Counted from the stretch's first letter, positions 1 to 8,843 are shown. The stretch is DNA of 64,000 bases from Gordonia effusa NBRC 100432 (GCF_000241305.1 NZ_BAEH01000054.1:39666-103665), one strand, 5' to 3'. Notes: generated from the sequence alone by a model not told the origin. Program-made: numbers and translations.

Positions 1-42
1 CCGCACAACCACATCCGCGGTATCGGTGGTGGTGACCGTCAT
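1..42 (-). CDS. modC: Molybdate ABC transporter ATP-binding protein, first 14 codons only (partial)
   Basis: An ATG at 42-40 overlaps the TGA of modB as ATGA and opens a frame without a stop to the window edge (MTVTTTDTADVVVR). Position and coupling directly behind modA and modB make this the start of the ATPase gene. No ATPase motif is inside the window, so the identity rests on context alone. Confidence 0.6.
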   Translation of the reverse strand, partial: MTVTTTDTADVVVR

Positions 43-860
43 AGCATTCCCCGGCCGATGCGGCGGCGAGTATGAACCGCGACCACGACGATCAGCGACA
101 GCAGGACAAGCACTAACGACAGTGGAATGGCCGACTGCGGATCGTCGATCTCCGCCATGTAGATCGCCAGCGGGGCGGTCTGAGTGGTGCCCGGCGCATT
201 ACCGGCGAACGTGATCGTGGCGCCGAACTCTCCCAACGCTCGCGCGAATGCCAGCACAACGCCCGCGAGCAACGATGGCGCGATCAACGGAATCGTCACG
301 CGCGCCAACGTACGCGACGGGCTGGCACCCAATGTCGCCGAGACCTCCTCATACTTGGTCCCGGCGACTCGCAGCGCACCTTCAACGCTGATCACCAAAA
401 ACGGAAGTGCCACAAAGGTTTGCGCGAGCACGACGGCCGTCGAAGTGAACGCGATGTCGATGCCCGCTGAGCGCAGCGGCTGGCCGATCATCCCCATCCG
501 GCCGAAGGTGTAGAGCAACGCGATACCGCCGACAACCGGCGGTAATACCAACGGCAGCAACACAAGTGAGCGAAGCACACGCGTGATCACTCCGTCGTGG
601 CGGGCGAAGGTCACCGCCATCGGCACACCGAGCACCACGCAGAGAATCGTCGACAACGTGGCGGTACGTAGCGACAACAGGAGCGCCTCACGCGATGACT
701 CCGACCACACCTGACTGAGAAACTGGTCCCACGGCGTCTGCGACACCAGTGCGATCGGCGGCACGACAATGAGCGCCACCCCTGCCGCCGCTGGTAGATA
801 CAACCATCCGGGCAGGCCCGTGGCAGAGCGAAATCGCAACCCGCCCAGGGCTTTCGGCAT
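39..860 (-). CDS. modB: Molybdate ABC transporter permease
   Basis: This 273-residue membrane protein forms the channel of the molybdate importer. It has about six hydrophobic segments and the EAA loop typical of ABC permeases near residues 180-230 (GASPSRTLARVTIPLIAPSL). The conserved ARALGEFGAT stretch of the ModB/CysTW permease family is present near residue 210. Its ATG shares one base with the TGA of modA, and its own stop overlaps the next start, so the three genes look like one translationally coupled operon. A sulfate permease is the alternative, but the adjacent binding protein and TOBE regulator favour molybdate. Confidence 0.9.
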   Translation of the reverse strand: MPKALGGLRFRSATGLPGWLYLPAAAGVALIVVPPIALVSQTPWDQFLSQVWSESSREALLLSLRTATLSTILCVVLGVPMAVTFARHDGVITRVLRSLVLLPLVLPPVVGGIALLYTFGRMGMIGQPLRSAGIDIAFTSTAVVLAQTFVALPFLVISVEGALRVAGTKYEEVSATLGASPSRTLARVTIPLIAPSLLAGVVLAFARALGEFGATITFAGNAPGTTQTAPLAIYMAEIDDPQSAIPLSLVLVLLSLIVVVAVHTRRRIGRGML

Positions 861-1621
861 CAGGGCTTGCCGAAACCGGCGTCTTGCAGGACCTTCTGGC
901 CGGCCGGACTCAGTACCGCGTCGACGAACTCTTTGCCCACTCCGTCATTGGCGCTGCCTTGCGTAACGGCGATCGGATAGGTGTTGACCACCTTCGCGAA
1001 CGCGGGATCCACCACGGTAGCCACCTTGTTCCCGGCGCCCTTGGCGTCAGTCACATACACCAGCCCGGCATCGGCTTGGCCCGACGTCACCTTGGTCAGC
1101 ACGGCGGTCACCGACTGCTCCTGCGAGGCGGCGCGGATGGTGATGCCGGTGTTCTTTTCGACCGTGTCGGTCGCATTGCCGCATGGCTGCGCCGACTGAC
1201 ACACGACTGTCGTCACGCCTACCTTGTTGAGATCGCCAATCGAGTGAATTCCCTTGGGATTTCCGGGCGCGGTAACGATGACCAGGGTGTTCGTCGCGAA
1301 GACCTTCGGATCGTTCGCCTTGTCGCCGAGCTTGGCCATATTCTTCTGATCCGCACTGGCGAACACATCGGCGGGGGCACCCTGCTTGATTTGATTGACC
1401 AGGGTCGATGAGCCGTCGAATGACAAGGTCACCTTGACACCCTGGTGAGCCTTCTCGAAATCGGCGGCAATGGTGGTGAAAGTCTTCTTCAGCGATGCCG
1501 CCGCATAGACGTTGAGGGTCGTCGGTGGGGCCGACTCCGTCGATGCGGCGTCGTCGGTTGACGAGCATCCTGCCAGCAACAGAGCGGCCGCCACGATCGC
1601 CAAGGCGAACAGCTTTTTCAT
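860..1621 (-). CDS. modA: Molybdate ABC transporter substrate-binding lipoprotein
   Basis: The protein (253 residues) starts with a lipoprotein signal peptide: two lysines, a hydrophobic core and the lipobox LLAGC, so Cys19 would be the lipidated residue anchoring it outside the membrane. The mature part begins with LNVYAAASL and has the DGSSTL and PADVFASAD segments characteristic of ModA, which bind the oxyanion. It binds molybdate (or tungstate) and delivers it to ModBC. Its ATG overlaps the stop of the upstream regulator gene, so the regulator and transporter are co-translated. Confidence 0.92.
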   Translation of the reverse strand: MKKLFALAIVAAALLLAGCSSTDDAASTESAPPTTLNVYAAASLKKTFTTIAADFEKAHQGVKVTLSFDGSSTLVNQIKQGAPADVFASADQKNMAKLGDKANDPKVFATNTLVIVTAPGNPKGIHSIGDLNKVGVTTVVCQSAQPCGNATDTVEKNTGITIRAASQEQSVTAVLTKVTSGQADAGLVYVTDAKGAGNKVATVVDPAFAKVVNTYPIAVTQGSANDGVGKEFVDAVLSPAGQKVLQDAGFGKP

Positions 1622-2019
1622 TTCTCGTCTCGTTTCGTCTCAACGATGACGGTTGTGGCCTTCACAACCGCTGTGGCGACCGACCCCGGTCGCAGAGACA
1701 ACTCAGTTACTGCTTCGGCACTCATCAACGACGTGATCTCGAAAGGACCACACTGCATCCGAACCTGTGCCATCACGCCGTCGACCCGAACCTCGGTAAC
1801 CAACCCGGTGAACCGATTGCGCGCCGACCGCAGTATTCCGTCGTCATCCTCCGGTGCCGCCGCGCGTTCTCGTGCCAAGTTCGCGAGTTCCGCCCCGTCG
1901 ACTGATGCCGCGCCATCTTGTCCCGTCGTGGCCAGCCGCCCACTGGCGATCCATCGTCGGACAGTGTCATCACTGACACCGAGAAGTTTGGCGGCGTCTC
2001 GCACCTTGATCGCACCCAC
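1618..2019 (-). CDS. HTH (MerR/excisionase-like) plus TOBE molybdate-binding regulator
   Basis: Residues 1-45 form a DNA-binding helix-turn-helix of the excisionase type (RDAAKLLGVSDDTVRRWI). Residues about 65-130 look like a single TOBE/molbindin domain (NRFTGLVTEV... VTELSLRPGSVATAVVKATTV), which binds molybdate. The natural reading is a molybdate-sensing regulator of the transporter it precedes; its stop overlaps the modA ATG. I chose the GTG at 2019 because the conserved region starts there. The frame is open up to an ATG at 2121, but those extra 34 residues look unconserved and would overlap the gene upstream. Confidence 0.75.
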   Translation of the reverse strand: MGAIKVRDAAKLLGVSDDTVRRWIASGRLATTGQDGAASVDGAELANLARERAAAPEDDDGILRSARNRFTGLVTEVRVDGVMAQVRMQCGPFEITSLMSAEAVTELSLRPGSVATAVVKATTVIVETKRDEK

Positions 2020-2089
2020 GCGTACATGATGACCTATGACCAGCGATTGCGTGCAATCAGGACCGAATAAACCGCGTTTGCGACTGAGG

Positions 2090-3094
2090 TTACTTCTCTG
2101 AGGTGACCAACCCATGTACAAAACGGATCTTGGTGATCACTGCGTCGGCAAGCACAAAGGGGTACAGATCGGGTTGCCCCATCGACCTGTTGATCTGATT
2201 GAGCGACCAACTCAGTGGCAGCCACCAGTCGATGATCTGGTCGAATCCGACGTCGCCGGAGAGGTCGCTGTCCAGTGTGGAATCTGCCGGTGCGAGCGCG
2301 AAAGCCGCGGCGGTATCGAGGGTGTCGCGGATGTGGAGGTAGTGCGCGAAAGTCTCGGCGAAGTCTTCGGCGGGATGCATCGTGGCATAGGAGGACACAA
2401 ATCGGTCCTGCCATCCGGCCGGGGCGCCCTCCGAATAGTGCCGATCAAGTGCGGCCTGATAGTCCTGCGTGGCATCGCCGAAGAGTTCGGTGAACAGTTC
2501 CTGGTCGGCATCACCGACGAGCACGGTCTGGTAGTAATGCCCGATCTCGTGTCGAAAGTGACCGAGAACCGTTCGGTAGGGCTCGGCCAATTCGACACGC
2601 ATCTGTTCCCGGTGAACATCGTCGCCCTCGGCGAGGTCGAGTGTGATGAGGCCGTTCGCATGACCGGTGACGACGGGCTCCGTACCGCTCGACAGCAGGT
2701 CGAATGCGAGACCCGCGTCAGGGTCGGTATGTCGCGAGACAATCGGCAGTCCGAGTTCGACCAGTTCGAAGATCAGGCGACGCTTAGCCGTCTCGGCTTC
2801 GCCGAATTCCGCCAGCGCAACGGTGTCTTCATCGGACGGCCGGGTTCGAGTGAGCGTGCACGATTCACACAGGCCGCCGAAATTCGACTCGTCAACCAGC
2901 CAATTGCATTGCGCTACCAGGAAATTCGCGCAGCGGACAAATGTGCGTCCGTCCACCAGAGCTTTACCGTCATCGTCGAGCACGACGATGCTCCGATCAT
3001 CGAGCGACACTCCCAATGAACTCTGACAGTGCAGACACAGACTGTTTTCAAAGACGAGTCGCTGGCCGCAGGATTTACATCGGAAGTCGCGCAT
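2090..3094 (-). CDS. Putative zinc-binding metallopeptidase with N-terminal zinc ribbon
   Basis: A 334-residue protein of unknown role. The N terminus carries two CxxC pairs (CKSC and CLHC) that should hold a structural zinc; further cysteine pairs follow near residues 55-75, including CESC. Near residue 190 lies RHEIGHYYQ, an HExxH metallopeptidase signature, followed by acidic and histidine-rich sequence (FAETFAHYLH) that may give a third ligand. This architecture matches the family annotated as putative zinc-binding metallopeptidase (DUF2248/Peptidase_Mx type). No signal peptide is seen. It lies 70 bases upstream of the mod regulator on the same strand; a functional link to molybdate is not shown. 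Confidence 0.7.
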   Translation of the reverse strand: MRDFRCKSCGQRLVFENSLCLHCQSSLGVSLDDRSIVVLDDDGKALVDGRTFVRCANFLVAQCNWLVDESNFGGLCESCTLTRTRPSDEDTVALAEFGEAETAKRRLIFELVELGLPIVSRHTDPDAGLAFDLLSSGTEPVVTGHANGLITLDLAEGDDVHREQMRVELAEPYRTVLGHFRHEIGHYYQTVLVGDADQELFTELFGDATQDYQAALDRHYSEGAPAGWQDRFVSSYATMHPAEDFAETFAHYLHIRDTLDTAAAFALAPADSTLDSDLSGDVGFDQIIDWWLPLSWSLNQINRSMGQPDLYPFVLADAVITKIRFVHGLVTSEK

Positions 3095-3141
3095 CGACTA
3101 CAGCTTAGCGAGTTAGCGCCGGCTCGCCAGTCGAGGTGTGG

Positions 3142-5739
3142 TTACGACAGCGTCGACCCCTGCCAGGTGCCTAGCACGATATCCACGACATTCGGCTCTC
3201 CGGCAACGATTCTCACCGATACCGCCTTGGGCTGCGAAACGCTCGCGACGATCGTGAAAGTATCGTCGGTCAGACCTTCGATTCGATAGCGACCATCCTC
3301 GTCGGTGCTCACCGAAGCCACAATTGTTTGGTCGGGCCCGAGCGCCGACACGGTGGCGCCCGCCAATGGTGTACCGCCCGGTCCGCGCACATATCCTTGC
3401 ACGCCACCGATCGCGGACAGCACGATCTCGATATTCGCCGATGAATCGTCAACTGTCACAAGATGACTCGACGGCTGATAACCCGGCGCCGACGCCGTTA
3501 CCGCCAAAACCGCACCAGACACCAACCCGTTGATGGTGAACAGTCCATCGGAATCGGCGTGTGACGAGGTTACGACCGCGCCTGATTGGTCGGTGACAAT
3601 GAGATTCGCCGACAATGGCCGCTGCGCGTCACGGACCCGTCCGCGAATCGTCGCGCCACCACTTAGTTCGAAGTCACGTCGCGCCACGGCCTCCCCGGTC
3701 AGCGACACCCCGATGGCGCGGGGCTGATGCCCGGGAGCGGTCGCGATCACGGTGTAGGTGCCGTCCTCGAGGTCTCGCACAGCATAGGAGCCGTCGGAGT
3801 ACACGCGTGCCGTTCCGGTCTGACGTCCACGCAGGTCGGTGACGGTAATCGCGACACCCTCGATCATTTGGCCGTCGACGGCTGTGAGGCTGCCGACGAT
3901 CCGAGCTCCATCTCCCGGCTGCGCCAACGGAACCTCGTCAACCAGGGATGCCGGGGTGCCTATGCCGGCGTCGGATGCCACTGCGGCGAGTTCGGCGCCA
4001 ACCGTCTCTGGAACAAGAGCCCGACGTCTCGGACCACCGGTGAAGAGCGACGCGATTGCGCCCAGAACACAGCAGATCAGGGCAAAGGTGAACGCGGCGC
4101 TCAGGCCGTCGGCAAATGGGTCGCTGATCAGATGTGGAAAGAAGTCCAGACCGGTCAGATGATCGATGCTGCTCTGCGGCAATCCCTGTAGTGCCTGCCC
4201 GCCGACCTGTTGTATCGGGTTGTAGCCGAGGAAAGCAGCGAACAAGATGCCGACGGTCGGCAGATGTGCGATGCCGTCCGCGGGTGCGGCGGGCATGCCG
4301 TTGGTAGTCAATCCGTCGTACATCGCGGTTGGCAACGTCGAACTGAGACCGGCGATCATCAGCGAGAAGAACACGCCGATAGACAGCACCATCGCGGCGT
4401 TCTGGAATGTCGTCATCATGCCGGCGCCCGATCCGCGTGAGCTGATCGGCAGCGAGTTCATCACCTCGGCACGGTTCGGCGAGGCGAACAGACCCATCCC
4501 AATACCGTTGATTAACAAGATGATTGCGAAGACGACATAGTTGAAGTCGACTGGGATGGCGATCAGCGCGGCGAAGGTTCCCGCGGTGATGAGCATGCCC
4601 AGCGTGGTGAACCATTTGGTGCCCAACCGGTCGGACAACGCGCCAGAAACCGGTGCGCTGAGCAGGAAGCCGATTGTCATGGGCACCATGTAGATACCGG
4701 CCCAGAGCGGTGTGCGCGAATAGTCGTATCCGTGCTGCGGCAACCAGATTCCCTGCAGCCAGATGATCAGGATGAATTGCAAGCCACCGCGGCCGATCGA
4801 CGCCATCAGGTTCGCGATATTGCCGTATGCGAACGACCGGTTCTTGAACAGCGACAACTCGAAAAGCGGGCTGTCGACCTTGGTCTCGATGAACACGAAG
4901 ATCGCCAGCATGATCACGCCGCCGATAAGCCCGGCCATCACCCAGGGGTTGGTCCATCCCATATTCGACGAACCGTACGGCTGGATGCCATAGGTGATCG
5001 CGATCAAGATGGCGATAAGCCCGACGGCGAACGTCAGATTGCCCCACCAGTCCATCTTCGCGTGCCGGCGTTCGCCGATGTCATGGAGTTTGAGATAGGC
5101 CCAGATAGTGCCGACGACACCGAATGGCACGGACACCAGGAAAATGTAGTGCCACTGGATCGGCGCCAGCACGCCGCCGATGAGCAGGCCGAGGAACGAT
5201 CCGGCAATCGCGGCGACGCCATTGATACCCATAGCGAGGCCGCGCTGGTTCGCCGGGAAAGCATCGGTCAGGATCGCCGAGGAATTGGCCATCAGGAAGG
5301 CACCACCGATGCCTTGGATAACACGCCAGAAGATCAGCCAAATGGCGGCCTCGGCGCCGTCGAACCACGTTATGGCCAGAAAGATCGACGAGATCGTGAA
5401 GACCGCGAAACCCATGTTGTACATTCGGGCGCGGCCGAACATATCGCCGAGGCGACCAAAGCTGACGACCAGAACAGCGGTGACCACCAGAAAGCCCATC
5501 ATCATCCACAGCAGATAGCTGGTGTTCTGCGGTTCGAGTGGGTTGAGGTTGATGCCTTTGAAGATGTCCGGCAGCGCGATAAGCACGATCGACGAGTTGA
5601 TCGTGGCGATCAGCATGCCCAAGGTGGTGTTGGACAACGCGATCCATTTGTAGTGGGGACCGAGTTCAGTCAATGAAGTCTGGCGTGACCGTTTTACGCG
5701 GGCACCGCCCGCGGTCTCGCCCGCTGTGTCAGTCGACAT
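3142..5739 (-). CDS. DHA2-type MFS exporter with three C-terminal carboxypeptidase-regulatory-like modules
   Basis: Residues about 30-590 are a drug:proton antiporter of the 14-helix EmrB/QacA type, with the GRLGDMFGRAR loop and a second DRLGTKW loop. Residues about 610-865 add three CPD (transthyretin-like) modules of about 85 residues, starting near 610, 695 and 780, each with a variant of DxxGxYxVxxLxxGxYTVxAxAPGYQP. Ordinary DHA2 exporters have about 450-550 residues and end after the last helix, so the tail is an unusual fusion; with 14 helices it should face the cytoplasm. A GAGAGG ribosome site lies six bases before the ATG. It is the last gene of an operon with a YceI and a CPD protein. 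Confidence 0.85.
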   Translation of the reverse strand: MSTDTAGETAGGARVKRSRQTSLTELGPHYKWIALSNTTLGMLIATINSSIVLIALPDIFKGINLNPLEPQNTSYLLWMMMGFLVVTAVLVVSFGRLGDMFGRARMYNMGFAVFTISSIFLAITWFDGAEAAIWLIFWRVIQGIGGAFLMANSSAILTDAFPANQRGLAMGINGVAAIAGSFLGLLIGGVLAPIQWHYIFLVSVPFGVVGTIWAYLKLHDIGERRHAKMDWWGNLTFAVGLIAILIAITYGIQPYGSSNMGWTNPWVMAGLIGGVIMLAIFVFIETKVDSPLFELSLFKNRSFAYGNIANLMASIGRGGLQFILIIWLQGIWLPQHGYDYSRTPLWAGIYMVPMTIGFLLSAPVSGALSDRLGTKWFTTLGMLITAGTFAALIAIPVDFNYVVFAIILLINGIGMGLFASPNRAEVMNSLPISSRGSGAGMMTTFQNAAMVLSIGVFFSLMIAGLSSTLPTAMYDGLTTNGMPAAPADGIAHLPTVGILFAAFLGYNPIQQVGGQALQGLPQSSIDHLTGLDFFPHLISDPFADGLSAAFTFALICCVLGAIASLFTGGPRRRALVPETVGAELAAVASDAGIGTPASLVDEVPLAQPGDGARIVGSLTAVDGQMIEGVAITVTDLRGRQTGTARVYSDGSYAVRDLEDGTYTVIATAPGHQPRAIGVSLTGEAVARRDFELSGGATIRGRVRDAQRPLSANLIVTDQSGAVVTSSHADSDGLFTINGLVSGAVLAVTASAPGYQPSSHLVTVDDSSANIEIVLSAIGGVQGYVRGPGGTPLAGATVSALGPDQTIVASVSTDEDGRYRIEGLTDDTFTIVASVSQPKAVSVRIVAGEPNVVDIVLGTWQGSTLS

Positions 5740-5780
5740 ATTCGCCTCTCAAAACTATTGCTGCTTAATACTTTTGGCGC

Positions 5781-6587
5781 TCAGTCAGCCACGCGGACCG
5801 CTTGGATATCCAGATTCACTCGCGCCGTGCCACCGATCTGTGCGACGCCGGACAGGAGCTTGTCGTCGAAGCTGATCCCAAAGTCGTTGCGGTGCAGCGA
5901 ACCTGTTGCCCGGAATCCGACCCGGCGACCACCCCACGGATCGTCGACCTGACCCAAGTAGCTCAGTTCCAACTCGACCGGCACCGTCGTGCCACGCAGC
6001 GTGAGTGTTCCCGACAGTGTCCATCCCTCGTCGGTCGCGGGATGAATATCGCCGGCGTGAAACTGAGCCGTCGGAAACCCCTCGACGTCGAAGAACGCCT
6101 TCGACCGCAAGATGTCGTCGCGCATGCTGTTGTCGGTATCGATACTGCCGGTGGCGATCTCGGCGGTCACCGACGATCGCGTGACGTTGTCGGCCACATC
6201 GATCGATCCACGGAAATCGCCGAAACGTCCACGCACAGTAGAGATTCCGAGGTGACGGACACTGATCTCGATGGTCGAGTGACCGGCATCGATCTCCCAT
6301 CGCCCGGCCTCCGGTGCGGGCGCTCCGCCCGCTCGCACCAATGCGATCTGTCCCAGCGTCACCGGATTTCCGTTCACTATCGCCACCCGTGCGGTCGGCT
6401 GATATCCGGGTGAGGTCGCGACGACGGTGTAGGTGCCGGAATCGAGATCGCTGACGGCGATCGCACCGTCTACGTCGGTGCGAGAAATGCTGTGCTGCAA
6501 TCCGGCCGCGGACATGACCGTTACTATGGCGTCGGTCAGCGGGTCCCCACCAGAGGTCGTGATCCGCGCCGCGAGATGTGTTGACAT
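5781..6587 (-). CDS. YceI family protein with N-terminal CPD module
   Basis: Residues 1-85 form one CPD module (TDVDGAIAVSDLDSGTYTVV then ATSPGYQP). Residues about 93-268 are a YceI domain, an eight-stranded lipocalin-like barrel known to bind polyisoprenoid-type lipids (GRWEIDAGHSTIEISVRHLG; DDILRSKAFFDVEGFPTAQF; LRGTTVPVELE). Most YceI proteins are exported, but this one starts directly with the CPD module and has no signal peptide, so it is probably cytosolic. AGGAG lies five bases before the ATG. Only eight bases separate it from the upstream CPD gene and 41 from the MFS gene. Confidence 0.88.
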   Translation of the reverse strand: MSTHLAARITTSGGDPLTDAIVTVMSAAGLQHSISRTDVDGAIAVSDLDSGTYTVVATSPGYQPTARVAIVNGNPVTLGQIALVRAGGAPAPEAGRWEIDAGHSTIEISVRHLGISTVRGRFGDFRGSIDVADNVTRSSVTAEIATGSIDTDNSMRDDILRSKAFFDVEGFPTAQFHAGDIHPATDEGWTLSGTLTLRGTTVPVELELSYLGQVDDPWGGRRVGFRATGSLHRNDFGISFDDKLLSGVAQIGGTARVNLDIQAVRVAD

Positions 6588-6595
6588 ATCGACTC

Positions 6596-7423
6596 CTATT
6601 CCGCCGCGCCGAGGGTGAACTCGTAATTGACGAATCGCCCCGGCTCGATGTCGATGGTCGTCGCCGACGGTGCGTAGCCGCTAGCGATCACGGTGTAGTC
6701 ACCAGGTTCGACATTGGTGAAGATGAAGCGTCCGGAAGCATTGGTTACCGCGTTTGCGGTCATCGTGCCGCTGCTGTCAACCAGACTGACCTGGCTGTGC
6801 GGCACCGGCGCCGCGCTCGGCGACCCGTCTGTTACCTGACCGGATAGTTCGGCCGCGGTCTGGAGCGCGGTCTCGACGACGGCCCCTGACGCCGCCGCAT
6901 AGGAAACCGACTCGGCGGCCGGATCGAATCCGTCGGCAGTGACGATGAGTGTGTAGGCACCATCGACAATGCCGCCCACCGCCCACTGTCCGGTCGCGTC
7001 GGTGGCGGTAGTCGCGACAACCTGTCCCCGGTGATCGACGATTGTGATCGCGGCTCCGGAGATCGGTCGCATGGACGCGCCGTTGGTTACCTGCCCGGCG
7101 AGGCCGGCCGAACCCGACAACACGATCTCGATCGGAAGGGCGCTCGCGGCCGCGAGCACGGTGGCGGCGGCTGGCTGGTGGCCGTCGGCGGAAACGACCA
7201 GTACGTACTGTCCTTCGACGAGCGCGTGGACGGTAAAGGTGCCCTCTGTCGAGGTGACGGTGTGCGCAGCTTGCCGTCCGTCGACATCGATCACGGTGAC
7301 AGTCGCCGCAGCGACTACGCAGCTATCCGCGCGGCGGACCACTCCGGTGATCTCGGCGTATGCGCCGGTTGGCGTCACGTTGTCACCAAGATGGCCGTTG
7401 TGCCCGTTCACGCCCGGTGTCAT
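6596..7423 (-). CDS. Protein made of three carboxypeptidase-regulatory-like (CPD) modules
   Basis: The 275-residue product is almost entirely three tandem CPD beta-sandwich modules, each ending in a stretch like GxYxLVVSADGHQP or GDYTVIASGYAPS. There is no enzyme domain, signal peptide or membrane segment. I place the start at the ATG at 7423 because GAGGAG lies six bases upstream; an in-frame start at 7444 has no such site. It is the first gene of the operon with the YceI-CPD and MFS-CPD genes. The shared module suggests the three products assemble together, but that is inference. Confidence 0.8.
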   Translation of the reverse strand: MTPGVNGHNGHLGDNVTPTGAYAEITGVVRRADSCVVAAATVTVIDVDGRQAAHTVTSTEGTFTVHALVEGQYVLVVSADGHQPAAATVLAAASALPIEIVLSGSAGLAGQVTNGASMRPISGAAITIVDHRGQVVATTATDATGQWAVGGIVDGAYTLIVTADGFDPAAESVSYAAASGAVVETALQTAAELSGQVTDGSPSAAPVPHSQVSLVDSSGTMTANAVTNASGRFIFTNVEPGDYTVIASGYAPSATTIDIEPGRFVNYEFTLGAAE

Positions 7424-7490
7424 GCTGCGCTCCTCTTGAATCAATTGCGGCCGCCGATCACGACTCGACTATCTAGCCGTAACAGAAATA

Positions 7491-7510
7491 TAGTTGCTAG
7501 TAGCTAACTG
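7491..7510. promoter_or_regulatory. Imperfect palindrome, candidate repressor operator of the CPD operon
   Basis: The core GCTAGTAGC (7496-7504) is a perfect GCTA-n-TAGC palindrome, flanked by AGTT on the left and AACT on the right with a one-base offset. A TATATT that could act as -10 for the leftward operon abuts it at 7487-7492. Such sites in front of MFS export operons are often MarR-family operators, but no regulator gene lies next to it. Confidence 0.35.
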
Positions 7511-7607
7511 ATTACTTCGATACTCTAAGCGCCTTGCGGCGCGACGTCTTCACCGGGGTGCTGTGATGCTCACGACAGCGAGTGTGAAAAGCGTTGCAAA
7601 TAGGGCG

Positions 7608-7632
7608 AATTCGGTCGTTCATCGACCGAATT
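7608..7632. repeat. Perfect 10-bp inverted repeat with 5-base loop
   Basis: AATTCGGTCG (7608-7617) and CGACCGAATT (7623-7632) are exact complements around TTCAT. It stands about 95 bases before the esterase start. There is no T-run, so a terminator is unlikely; an operator or mRNA hairpin is possible. Confidence 0.4.
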
Positions 7633-7727
7633 GCGCGTTATGACTTAATCGAATCAGGTCGAGACCTCGTCTGCGTGGGCGCTCGCCGACTCCCCCGCCT
7701 CAGCGTCGAGCCATTATTCTGGGCAGC

Positions 7728-8843
7728 ATGGTGATGGCCGATCGACCCGAAGTTCAGACCGCATCCGCGCCAGTGACCGCGCTTACCGTTGTCGGGCTCG
7801 GCCAGAGCCTCCTTAACGGACTCGCGCGAGTGCCGTTCCGGCAACCGTGGCGCGGTCCGGCTGGGCTACTGGACAATGTCGGACAGTCGGTGACGCGCCA
7901 GGTAATTCGATCATTGATGGGCTATTCGATGGGGCTTCCCATCGAGGAGTTTCGGTCGATGGAGAAGATCCTCGACGAAATCTGCCGCCTCGTCATTCCG
8001 CCGTTCGTGAATATCACCGACGATGTTGAGATCACCGATGACGTCGTGGGCGGGGTCCCCGGTATTTGGTGCCGCGCCAAAGCGAGTTCGGACGCCCACG
8101 TCGACGACAACGCCGACAAAGCCACCATCAACGCGACCGTTCTGTACCTGCACGGCGGGGGTTACATCGGAACCTCGCCAATCATGTACTCGGCCTTTGC
8201 CGCTTCGCTGGTCAGAATCACCGGCTACGAGGTGTTCATCGCCGATTACCGAATGGCGCCGGAGTTTCCGTTTCCCGCAGGCGTCGTCGATGCGGCCGAT
8301 GCCTACCAGGGATTGATCGACCGAGGCGTCGACGCTGACCATCTGGTCGTCGCCGGCGACTCCGGTGGCGGCGGGCTGGCGACTTCTCTGATCTCCTTCC
8401 TGCACGCGCGCGATATCCCAGCTCCCGCCGCGCTCGCATTGTTCTCCCCCGAAGTAGACCTGGCGCTCAACCAGCCGTCGGTGCTCGACAATGCCCCGCA
8501 CGACATTTTGCCGTGGAGTGTTCCGGTGACTCCGTACTTGCAGGGCGTCTCACCCAACGACGCGCGCGTGTCGGCTGCCTACGCCGATCCCGATCCCGAC
8601 TGGTTTCCACCGACCTTCGTTTGTTGGGGCTCCGATGAAATGTTCCGCGACGGCATCCGAGAATTCGTCGAGCGCCTGGAGAAGGCCGGCGTACAAGTCC
8701 ACGCGATGGAAGAGTTCGGAATGTTCCACGTCTTCCCCATCCTGATGCCGTGGGCCGAGTCGTCGAAGCGGGTTTTTCGGGCGCTACACGAGCTTTCGTC
8801 GGACCATGTTGAGCCGGACGAGGACGCGCAAGCGACGCACTAG
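7728..8843 (+). CDS. Alpha/beta hydrolase of the hormone-sensitive lipase (family IV esterase) type
   Basis: The 371-residue enzyme should hydrolyse short- or medium-chain esters. It has the oxyanion motif HGGGY near residue 141, the nucleophile motif GDSGGGG (Ser near 212), an aspartate in GSDEMFRDG near 302 and the catalytic histidine in MFHVFP near 333, so the triad is complete. An N-terminal cap of about 100 residues precedes the hydrolase fold. No signal peptide is apparent. Two in-frame ATGs stand six bases apart at 7728 and 7734; I kept the first. The gene is divergent from the CPD operon. Confidence 0.85.
   Translation: MVMADRPEVQTASAPVTALTVVGLGQSLLNGLARVPFRQPWRGPAGLLDNVGQSVTRQVIRSLMGYSMGLPIEEFRSMEKILDEICRLVIPPFVNITDDVEITDDVVGGVPGIWCRAKASSDAHVDDNADKATINATVLYLHGGGYIGTSPIMYSAFAASLVRITGYEVFIADYRMAPEFPFPAGVVDAADAYQGLIDRGVDADHLVVAGDSGGGGLATSLISFLHARDIPAPAALALFSPEVDLALNQPSVLDNAPHDILPWSVPVTPYLQGVSPNDARVSAAYADPDPDWFPPTFVCWGSDEMFRDGIREFVERLEKAGVQVHAMEEFGMFHVFPILMPWAESSKRVFRALHELSSDHVEPDEDAQATH

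Larger units (their letters stand above)
7424..7727. promoter_or_regulatory. Divergent intergenic region between the CPD operon and the esterase gene
   Basis: This 304-base stretch holds no credible gene. It should contain the promoter of the CPD-YceI-MFS operon (leftward) and that of the esterase (rightward). It is AT-richer near 7440-7530 than its surroundings and contains two inverted repeats listed separately. No clear -35 element is visible in either direction. Confidence 0.5.

Noticed and set aside
4732..5676. A 314-residue plus-strand frame opposite the MFS exporter
   Set aside because: It is very rich in D, R, H and Q and mirrors the membrane helices of the real gene; a shadow frame.
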